DNA of 6,558 nucleotides from the NCBI GenBank assembly GCA_026387845.1, contig JAPLKX010000534.1, positions 1 through 6,558 on the forward strand. The letters run 5' to 3'. Made by a program: the position numbers and the translations under genes. The notes under the pieces were generated by a model that was not told the origin of the DNA, did not search any database, and worked only from the letters and a program-made list of their open reading frames with translations. Shown here in pieces: positions 1-5,039 of this stretch. The DNA is from Candidatus Hydrogenedentota bacterium (GTDB lineage: Bacteria; Hydrogenedentota; Hydrogenedentia; Hydrogenedentales; SLHB01). Every line of letters starts with the position of its first letter. Position 1 is the first letter of the stretch.

Positions 1-1055
1 AAATCGGGTTCGAGCGGGTCGAGGCGGAACTGATGTCGGTCAACGAAGGGCCGATTTACCGGATCGGCGGCGAGATCTTTCTGGGGCATCCTGGGAACGT
101 CGTGCTGCCGCAGATTCCCGAGAACCTGATCGCGCGGCCCAGCCTGATCTGGCGGGTCGCCAACGAGGCCGCCGAACAGACCCTCGAGGCGGCGTACCTG
201 ACCGGCGGGATCGGGTGGAAAGCCGATTACGTGATCACGCTGGCGCGGGACGAGCAGTCGCTGGGCCTGAACGGTTGGGTGACGCTGACCAACCAGGCGG
301 GCGCGACGTTCAACAACGCCATGGTGAAACTGGTGGCGGGCGAAGTCAACCTGGCGCCGCAGCCCGAGGTGATGATGGCGCTTGATTACGCGACTCGGGC
401 GGCCCCGGCGATGGCGCCGATGCCGCGCGAGGAAGCGTTTGGCGAGTACCACCTCTACACGCTGCCGCGGCGGACAACGATCCGGCAGAGCCAGACCAAG
501 CAGGTCGCCTTGCTGGCCGCTGAGAACGTGAAGGCAACGAAACGATACGAGTTCCGCGGGCAGGAGTTCTATTACATGCAGATCATCCCGCCGCCGCAGG
601 AGCGCAACGAGCCGGTGGGCGTGTTCCTCGAGTTCCGCAACGATAAGGCGAACAACATGGGGATGCCGCTGCCGGGCGGCGTGATGCGTGTGTATCAGGA
701 AGACCAGGACGGGATGCTGCAGTTCTCGGGCGAGGACACGATCAAGCACACGCCCAAGGACGAGAAGGTGAGCCTGCGGCTGGGGAACGCGTTTGACGTG
801 AAAGCCGAGCGGATCCAGACGGACTTCAGGCAGATCGCCCCGAACGTCAACGAGACCGCCTACAAAATCACGCTGCGCAACCACAAACAGCAGGATATCG
901 TGGTGGAAGTGGTTGAGCCGGTGCCGGGCGACTGGGAAGTGCTCGAGAGCTCGCACGAATACGAGAAGAAAGATGCCAGGACGATATTGTTCAAAGTTCC
1001 CGTGCCAAAAGACGGCGAGGTGAAGGTCGAATACCGTGTGCGTGTGAGGTACTAG
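1..1055 (+). CDS. DUF4139 domain-containing protein, copy A (5' end outside window)
   Basis: The frame is open from the first full codon at nt 3 to TAG at 1053-1055, giving 350 residues with no start in view. The first ATG (33) is internal, because the residues before it (IGFERVEAEL) align with IGFDEKDAKL of the complete downstream copy, starting at its residue 143. About 140 N-terminal residues, presumably including a signal peptide, are therefore missing. The protein aligns without large gaps to copy B, about 60-65% identical by eye, with shared blocks SVNEGPIY, EYHLYTLPRRTTI, GMPLPGGVMRVYQEDQ and ITLRNHKQQDI. These blocks are what I recognise as the C-terminal beta-rich DUF4139 region (Pfam family of unknown function, usually exported). 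A low-complexity Ala/Met/Pro linker precedes EYHLYTLP. A REP-like hairpin with a T-run starts 32 nt after the stop. Molecular function is unknown; the family call is firm. Confidence 0.5.
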   Translation, partial: IGFERVEAELMSVNEGPIYRIGGEIFLGHPGNVVLPQIPENLIARPSLIWRVANEAAEQTLEAAYLTGGIGWKADYVITLARDEQSLGLNGWVTLTNQAGATFNNAMVKLVAGEVNLAPQPEVMMALDYATRAAPAMAPMPREEAFGEYHLYTLPRRTTIRQSQTKQVALLAAENVKATKRYEFRGQEFYYMQIIPPPQERNEPVGVFLEFRNDKANNMGMPLPGGVMRVYQEDQDGMLQFSGEDTIKHTPKDEKVSLRLGNAFDVKAERIQTDFRQIAPNVNETAYKITLRNHKQQDIVVEVVEPVPGDWEVLESSHEYEKKDARTILFKVPVPKDGEVKVEYRVRVRY

Positions 1056-1080
1056 ACATGGCCCTGCAAATACAGTCGTA

Positions 1081-1108
1081 TGGAGTGCGGTGGCTTGCCG
1101 CCGCTTTT
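1081..1108 (+). repeat. REP-like palindromic repeat, left arm of an inverted pair
   Basis: This 28-nt element runs from TGGAGTGCGG to CCGCTTTT. It matches the reverse complement of 1170-1197 at 25 of 28 positions. It is internally palindromic and ends in four Ts. Two inverted copies with a spacer of about 60 nt resemble the paired organisation of bacterial REP/BIME elements; that comparison is inference. The three mismatches lie in the hairpin part: one turns a G-C pair into a G-T pair and two compensate each other, so pairing is preserved. Confidence 0.5.
1087..1108 (+). terminator. Terminator-like hairpin after DUF4139 copy A
   Basis: GCGGTGG (1087-1093) pairs with CCGCCGC (1098-1104), including one G-T pair, around a CTTG loop and is followed by TTTT (1105-1108). 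It begins 32 nt after the stop of copy A. The GC-rich stem and short T-run fit a weak Rho-independent terminator. However, the structure is part of a repeat element, so termination may be incidental. A second T-run (1122-1128, seven Ts) lies a little downstream. Confidence 0.5.
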
Positions 1109-1169
1109 CATAGTGCAAGGCTTTTTTTGCAAACGATGTCGCAGTCGTCAGGCAAGGCCGTCCTGCTGA

Positions 1170-1197
1170 AAAAGCGGCAGCAAGCTGCCGCACTCCA
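1170..1197 (-). repeat. REP-like palindromic repeat, right arm of an inverted pair
   Basis: This is the inverted partner of 1081-1108. Read on the minus strand it is GGAGTGCGGCAGCTT followed by GCTGCCGCTTTT. GCGGCAG (1174-1180) pairs with CTGCCGC (1185-1191) around a CAAG loop, and the T-run falls on the minus strand. With the left arm, the pair could act as a bidirectional terminator or fold into one long stem spanning about 117 nt. Confidence 0.5.
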
Positions 1198-1217
1198 AAA
1201 CGCGCCACGTTTAAGCC

Positions 1218-1233
1218 GCGGCTGTGAAGCCGC
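1218..1233 (+). promoter_or_regulatory. GTGA-loop hairpin upstream of DUF4139 copy B
   Basis: GCGGCT (1218-1223) and AGCCGC (1228-1233) form a perfect 6-bp stem closed by GTGA, a GNRA-type tetraloop. The hairpin ends 5 nt before the GGAG ribosome binding site at 1239-1242, so it could affect mRNA stability or ribosome access. It also contains the GTG at 1224, which is why that upstream start is unlikely. The hairpin could equally be another palindromic repeat remnant. Confidence 0.5.
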
Positions 1234-1238
1234 AAATT

Positions 1239-1242
1239 GGAG
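1239..1242 (+). promoter_or_regulatory. Ribosome binding site (GGAG) for DUF4139 copy B
   Basis: GGAG lies 8 nt before ATG 1251 but only 2 nt before ATG 1245. This spacing is the main reason for choosing 1251 as the start. Confidence 0.5.
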
Positions 1243-1250
1243 CTATGAAA

Positions 1251-2720
1251 ATGCATAAACTTGCTGTAGTTACTGCGTTCATCCTTTTGCCGTGCGCGCT
1301 ACTTGCGCAAGAGCCCGCACCGGCCCCGACGGGGCCTCTCGAGATCCCGAGGCTGAATAATCCGGTGGCGGAATCGGTGTATCGCGCCGAGAGCACGGTC
1401 GCCGACCAGACCGACGTTGCGGTGACGATTTACAACAACAACCTGGCGCTCGTGAGGGACCGGCGGAAAACGGTGCTGATGCCGGGCGAGATCATGTTGC
1501 GGTTTGCGGACGTGTCGCAGCAGATCAAGCCGGAGACGGTGAGCCTGAAGTCGCTGACGGAGCCGGACGCGCTGCGCATTATCGAGCAGAACTATGAGTT
1601 TGACCTGATGAGCCCGGCGAAACTGATGGAGAAGTACGTCGGGAAAACCGTTCGGCTGGTGAATTTCAGTACCGAGATCGGGTTCGACGAGAAGGACGCG
1701 AAGCTGCTCAGCGTCAATGAAGGGCCGATTTACCAAATTGATGGCGACATCTACCTTGGTCATCCGGGGAACGTAGCGCTGCCTGAGATCCCGGCCAATC
1801 TCATCGCCAAACCATCGTTGATCTGGCTGCTCCAGAACGACGGAACCGACCACGACGTCGAGGTCAGCTACCTGACGGGCGGGCTGGGCTGGCAGGCCGA
1901 TTACGTGCTGACACTGAATCGGGAAGAAACGCTTATTGATGTCGAGGGCTGGGTGACGCTGACCAACTCGTCCGGCGCGCAGTACACCAACGCGATGCTG
2001 AAAGTTGTGGCGGGCGAGGTGAACGTGGTGCCGAAGGTTGAAGAGAAGCTTCGCGGCGGCGGGGCTATGATGAAGGCCGCGGCCGTCGCGCCGATGCGCG
2101 AGGAAACGTTCGCCGAATACCACCTTTATACGCTTCCGCGGCGGACAACCATCAAGCAGAACGAAAGTAAGCAGGTAACGCTGTTGACGGCGTCGGGCGT
2201 GGGCGTGACGAAGATCTATGAGTTGCGTGGCAATGAGGGCTACTACATGCAGCGGATTCCGCCGCAGCCCGAGCAGAGCGTGACGGTGTTCCTCAAGTTC
2301 GCGAACAAGCAGGAGAACCATTTGGGTATGCCGCTGCCGGGCGGCGTGATGCGGGTGTACCAGGAAGACCAGGAGGGGATGCTCCAGTTCGCCGGCGAGG
2401 ATCGGATCAAGCACACGCCCAAGGACGAAGACGTGAAGTTGAAGCTGGGCAATGCGTTTGACGTGGTTGGCGAGCGGGTGCAGACCGACTGGAACCGGAT
2501 TGCCGACAACGTCTATGAGAGCGAATTCAAGATCACGCTGCGCAACCACAAGCAGCAGGACATCCAGGTGGAGGTGGTCGAGCCGATGACGGGCGACTGG
2601 CGGATCCTGTCGAAATCGCACGAGTTTGTGAAACGCGACTCGAGGACGGCCGTGTTCACCGTCCCGGTTCCGAAAGACGGCGAGACCGTGGTGACGTACC
2701 GGGTACAGGTGCGGACGTGA
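1251..2720 (+). CDS. DUF4139 domain-containing protein, copy B (complete, secreted)
   Basis: From ATG 1251 this encodes 489 residues. The start follows GGAG by 8 nt; ATG 1245 adds two residues and is the alternative, and GTG 1224 sits inside a hairpin. Residues 1-19 (MHKLAVVTAFILLPCALLA) are a Sec signal peptide with likely cleavage before Gln20. There is no lipobox, since Pro precedes the Cys. A Pro/Ala-rich stretch follows. The mature protein begins with VTIYNNNLALVRD (about 58-70), typical of the family N-terminus. DUF4139 blocks follow: SVNEGPIY (about 155), EYHLYTLPRRTTI (289), GMPLPGGVMRVYQEDQ (359) and ITLRNHKQQDI (428). A Gly/Met/Ala linker precedes 289. The predicted location is periplasm or cell envelope. 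The family has no established function that I know of. Copy A upstream is a tandem paralogue, and the TGA overlaps the nnrE start by 4 nt. Confidence 0.5.
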   Translation: MHKLAVVTAFILLPCALLAQEPAPAPTGPLEIPRLNNPVAESVYRAESTVADQTDVAVTIYNNNLALVRDRRKTVLMPGEIMLRFADVSQQIKPETVSLKSLTEPDALRIIEQNYEFDLMSPAKLMEKYVGKTVRLVNFSTEIGFDEKDAKLLSVNEGPIYQIDGDIYLGHPGNVALPEIPANLIAKPSLIWLLQNDGTDHDVEVSYLTGGLGWQADYVLTLNREETLIDVEGWVTLTNSSGAQYTNAMLKVVAGEVNVVPKVEEKLRGGGAMMKAAAVAPMREETFAEYHLYTLPRRTTIKQNESKQVTLLTASGVGVTKIYELRGNEGYYMQRIPPQPEQSVTVFLKFANKQENHLGMPLPGGVMRVYQEDQEGMLQFAGEDRIKHTPKDEDVKLKLGNAFDVVGERVQTDWNRIADNVYESEFKITLRNHKQQDIQVEVVEPMTGDWRILSKSHEFVKRDSRTAVFTVPVPKDGETVVTYRVQVRT

Positions 2721-3469
2721 CGGCGGGACGGTCGCTGACGGCGCGCCGATCTCTGACGGCGGCGCAGATGCGGGAAGCCGACCGGCGCTGCATCGAGGAG
2801 GTCGGCATCCCGGGCGCGGTGTTGATGAACAATGCGGGCCGTGCCGTGTTTGACGAGGTTGGCGCAGCGCCGATCAGCCAAGGGCCGGTGGGCGAACGCC
2901 GCCTCGGCGTCGTGTGCGGCAAGGGGAACAACGGCGGTGACGGGTTTGTGGTGGCGCGCCTGGCGTTGCTCGAGGGTTATGAGACGCGGGTGGTGCTGCT
3001 GGCGGAGCCGGACGAGATCCGGGGCGACGCGGCGACGTTCTTGCGGGCATACCGGCGTCTGGGCGGCGGGGTCGACGTGGCGGCGTCGGAACAGGCGGCG
3101 TCGCGGGCGGTATCGGGTCTTGCGGATTGCGCGGTGCTGGTTGACGCGATCCTGGGCACGGGCATCTCGGGCGAGGTGCGCGGGGTGACGCGCGTGGCGA
3201 TCGAGGCGTGGCCGTCCGGGCCGGTGACGATTGCCGTGGACCTGCCGTCGGGCCTCGATGCCGACACGGGCGAGCCGTGCGGGTGCTGCATCCGCGGATG
3301 TTGCATCCGGGCGCACACAACCGTCACGTTTCAGTTTGCCAAGCGTGGGTTCGACAATCCGGCCTCGAAACCGTATGTTGGGCGGCTGGTAGTGGCCGAT
3401 ATCGGGATTCCGGAGGTGTGCGCGGACGACGAGGCGTGGGAGAAGATGAAGGCGAAGCAGGAAAGGTAG
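2717..3469 (+). CDS. nnrE: NAD(P)H-hydrate epimerase (YjeF N-terminal domain), single-domain form
   Basis: This 250-residue protein should interconvert R and S forms of hydrated NAD(P)H so that a dehydratase (NnrD) can restore the cofactor; it is cytoplasmic. Visible motifs are LTAAQMREAD (13-22), GIPGAVLMNNAGRAV (30-44), the nucleotide-binding GKGNNGGDGF (68-77), VDAILGTGISG (142-152), VDLPSGLDADTG (174-185) and VVADIGIP near the C-terminus. Length fits the epimerase domain alone; no NnrD domain is fused and none lies in the window. The GTG start overlaps the upstream TGA (GTGA), with a weak AGGTG at 2707-2711, implying translational coupling. The next in-frame ATG (2768) would remove the conserved LTAAQ. 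Two oddities are a repeated RSLTA at the N-terminus and a GCCIR-GCCIR duplication (189-198) after the DADTG motif. Family assignment is secure. Confidence 0.5.
   Translation: MTAGRSLTARRSLTAAQMREADRRCIEEVGIPGAVLMNNAGRAVFDEVGAAPISQGPVGERRLGVVCGKGNNGGDGFVVARLALLEGYETRVVLLAEPDEIRGDAATFLRAYRRLGGGVDVAASEQAASRAVSGLADCAVLVDAILGTGISGEVRGVTRVAIEAWPSGPVTIAVDLPSGLDADTGEPCGCCIRGCCIRAHTTVTFQFAKRGFDNPASKPYVGRLVVADIGIPEVCADDEAWEKMKAKQER
2718..2771 (+). repeat. 18-bp-period degenerate tandem repeat at the DUF4139/nnrE junction
   Basis: The octamer TGACGGCG recurs at 2718, 2736 and 2754, exactly 18 nt apart. Units one and two agree at 14 of 18 positions; the third keeps mainly the octamer. The first copy contains the DUF4139 stop codon. 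In nnrE the repeats encode the doubled RSLTA peptide (residues 5-9 and 11-15), so the extra N-terminal residues probably arose by local duplication. Confidence 0.5.
3281..3310 (+). repeat. 15-bp in-frame tandem duplication in nnrE
   Basis: GGGTGCTGCATCCGC (3281-3295) is followed by GGATGTTGCATCCGG (3296-3310), 12 of 15 identical. It encodes GCCIR twice and adds five residues, four Cys in total, between the DADTG motif and the TVTF strand. A perfect palindrome ATCCGCGGAT (3290-3299) spans the unit boundary. The reading frame is preserved. Confidence 0.5.
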
Positions 3470-3522
3470 TGGACTTAATGGACTTAGTGGACGTTGTGGA
3501 CGTGGTGGACGTGGTGGACGAG
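3469..3522 (+). repeat. 9-bp tandem repeat array, consensus GTGGACNNN, six units
   Basis: Six contiguous units begin at 3469, 3478, 3487, 3496, 3505 and 3514. They are GTGGACTTA, ATGGACTTA, GTGGACGTT, GTGGACGTG, GTGGACGTG and GTGGACGAG. The first G is the last base of the nnrE stop codon. One unit has ATGGAC, and the last three positions vary. A weaker echo (GTCGAC, GTCCAGGAC) continues to about 3549. The array is not a CRISPR: units are short, with no spacers. I see no ribosome binding site for a gene here; the Val-Asp-rich translation is most likely incidental. Confidence 0.5.
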
Positions 3523-3610
3523 AAAGCAAAGGTCGACACTGTCCAGGACGTTCCTTCGAACGCTATAAACCACAAGTGAGAAGACAGGCGACTGGCCTCA
3601 AGATGAGGCA

Positions 3611-3646
3611 TTCCCCACGAATTGCGCTAACAAGCGCGATGGGGGG
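3611..3646 (+). other. Bulged hairpin in the gap before the acyltransferase gene
   Basis: The outer stem is CCCCA (3613-3617) with TGGGG (3640-3644), extendable by two T-G pairs. The inner stem is TTGCGCT (3622-3628) with AGCGCGA (3633-3639), including one T-G pair, closed by AACA. Only a 4-nt bulge (3618-3621) interrupts it. It lacks a T-run, so it is not a classic terminator. The rest of the gap (3523-3701) holds a TATAAA at 3564-3569 without a convincing -35 box, and I see no other gene there. Confidence 0.5.
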
Positions 3647-3685
3647 CCGCCCGGATGCGCGCGAGCCGGTCGAATGACGAGAAGT

Positions 3686-3690
3686 GGGAG
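3686..3690 (+). promoter_or_regulatory. Ribosome binding site (GGGAG) for the acyltransferase gene
   Basis: GGGAG lies 11 nt before ATG 3702, slightly long but usable. The upstream in-frame GTG at 3684 overlaps this site and has no good ribosome binding site of its own, which supports 3702. Confidence 0.5.
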
Positions 3691-3701
3691 AACCTGACGG
3701 A

Positions 3702-5039
3702 ATGAGCCAGCGCCGTACGGAGTGCGGCAGCTTAAAGCTACCCTGGTGGGGCAGGCTGCTTCGTTATGTCCTTTACGGCTGTTTTTGGGTAGTCGCTCGC
3801 ACTGTAACCCGGCTGCGGGTGAAGTGGCTGGATGTCGGTTCGGGTAGTTTGTCCTGCGCGATACTTGTCGGCCATCACAAAAGCGATCTCGATGCACTCA
3901 TGGCGTTGCCCTGGGCTTTTTGGTCGTCAAGGACGGGCCGGGCTGCGGCTCGTGGCGCGGTGGTTGCCGGTGAGCACATATTCCAGCCGGGTTTCCTTTC
4001 GGGCTATCTTGTGCGGGAGCCGCGCTGGCTGAGCTTTCTACTCCATCCCATATGTCTGGCTGGAATTATGAAAGGAATGGGGTGGTATCCAGTTGCGCAG
4101 GGGCGTGAGCGCTACCTGGTTTCTCACCTGATTGATGTCTTAGAAAATGAAGGGGATCTGCCGCTGTTTGAAGTCCTCGAGTGCCCGGAGACCCACGTGC
4201 CGGGGGCGCGGGCGGACATGCGTATTCGGGAGGTATTGTGCTGGAAATACCGTGACTCGCTGTTCACTATGCGTGACTTTTCAATTTTCAAGTTGGCGCT
4301 CAGCGATTGTCTGCGGCAACGCCACAAGCAACGGATTGCCTCTTCGCTGTCGGTTTTTGCAGACACGCTGAATAATGGAGGGCTTGTTTTCATCTCGCCT
4401 CACGGGCCTATATGTCCAGATGGGCGTATGGCGGCCTTTAAATCGGGCGTATCGCAAATATTGCAGGGTGCTCCGAGTGAGGTAGTTTTGGTTGCAAGCA
4501 ACATAACGTACGATGCCATGAGCCGCGGGCGGATCAGTGCTTTCTTGACGGTCGGCCCCTTTTTACGGGGAACTAAGGATTGGCCGCGGGACCGTCTGGA
4601 ACAGGAACTCCGCCGTGGGATTCTGGGGGCAACAACGGTGACTCTGGGGCATTTGTCGTCATATTATTTGCGACAACAGGCCCGGGGTGGAAAGTGCCAC
4701 GTGGCGGAGAAGGAATTTCAGGCCGAGATGTATGAGCAGGCAAAACAAATGGCGCGAGCGGACTTCCTGGTAGACGACCGTCTGCTGAACCAAGGATCTT
4801 TTAATCGGCGGTGGCATCGATATATTTCCTACGCAATTGGGAGAGGATTGATCCGAAGATGCGATGGTTTGCTGCATTTTGATCCTGAGAATGTTTTGAG
4901 AGGCTCAGACTCTAAATCGGGAAGAATGAAAGGATGGGTGGTTTGCGCCAATGAACTGGAAGCGTTGATGGAGATTCGCAGTGCACAATTGCCCATTACT
5001 GCGCCGGGAGATCTCTTCGAGACTTCCACTGGGGCATGA
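3702..5039 (+). CDS. Divergent PlsC-like (LPLAT) lysophospholipid acyltransferase family protein
   Basis: This 445-residue protein shows the ordered motifs of glycerophosphate-type acyltransferases. Motif I is HHKSDLD, catalytic pair H59 and D64. Motif II is around WYPVAQGRER (128-137). Motif III is SPHGPICPDGRMAAFKSG (232-249), in the layout of the family's FPEGTRS-DGR-FKxG. A motif IV-like strand follows (EVVLVASNITYD). An N-terminal hydrophobic segment (about 19-36) suggests membrane association. It probably transfers an acyl group to a lysophospholipid or related lipid; the substrate is unknown. It is longer than ordinary PlsC (about 240 residues), with about 180 extra C-terminal residues lacking recognised motifs. 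The PEG Glu is replaced by His234. Start ATG 3702 follows GGGAG by 11 nt; GTG 3684 would add six residues. A REP-like fragment encodes ECGSL (7-11). GC is lower than in nnrE. The 3' end overlaps the opposing gene by 44 bp. Confidence 0.5.
   Translation: MSQRRTECGSLKLPWWGRLLRYVLYGCFWVVARTVTRLRVKWLDVGSGSLSCAILVGHHKSDLDALMALPWAFWSSRTGRAAARGAVVAGEHIFQPGFLSGYLVREPRWLSFLLHPICLAGIMKGMGWYPVAQGRERYLVSHLIDVLENEGDLPLFEVLECPETHVPGARADMRIREVLCWKYRDSLFTMRDFSIFKLALSDCLRQRHKQRIASSLSVFADTLNNGGLVFISPHGPICPDGRMAAFKSGVSQILQGAPSEVVLVASNITYDAMSRGRISAFLTVGPFLRGTKDWPRDRLEQELRRGILGATTVTLGHLSSYYLRQQARGGKCHVAEKEFQAEMYEQAKQMARADFLVDDRLLNQGSFNRRWHRYISYAIGRGLIRRCDGLLHFDPENVLRGSDSKSGRMKGWVVCANELEALMEIRSAQLPITAPGDLFETSTGA
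3719..3733 (+). repeat. Partial third copy of the REP-like repeat, inside coding sequence
   Basis: GGAGTGCGGCAGCTT is identical over 15 nt to the minus-strand reading of 1182-1196 in the intergenic pair. The second half has diverged to AAAGCTACC, leaving only a weak AGCTT/AAGCT palindrome. It falls in frame as residues 7-11 of the acyltransferase. Confidence 0.5.

Noticed and set aside
1058..1258. 66-codon plus-strand reading frame between the two DUF4139 genes, with a GAGG 8 nt upstream
   Set aside because: It is made almost entirely of the two REP-like arms and the GTGA hairpin, and it runs into the start of copy B. Its KKRQQAAALQ-type peptide is a by-product of the repeat.
1299..2621. 440-codon minus-strand reading frame
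   Set aside because: It lies antisense to DUF4139 copy B. Its Arg/His/Leu-rich translation has no domain signature, as expected for a shadow frame in GC-rich DNA.
3469..3522. CRISPR array
   Set aside because: Units are 9 bp, contiguous, with no spacers, no leader and no cas genes nearby.
2513..3529. 338-codon minus-strand reading frame
   Set aside because: It is antisense to nnrE, with low-complexity Arg/Pro/His-rich translation and a start inside the 9-bp tandem repeats; nnrE has clear family motifs.
3549..3562. CGTTC/GAACG hairpin as an nnrE terminator
   Set aside because: The stem is only 5 bp and is followed by CTATAAAC, not a T-run.
3564..3569. TATAAA as a promoter -10 box for the acyltransferase
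   Set aside because: No recognisable -35 box at suitable spacing, and it is about 130 nt from the start codon. One hexamer alone is not enough.
3208..3579. Plus-strand frame through the 9-bp repeats giving a Val-Asp-rich peptide
   Set aside because: It begins inside nnrE in another frame and its only striking feature comes from the tandem repeat.
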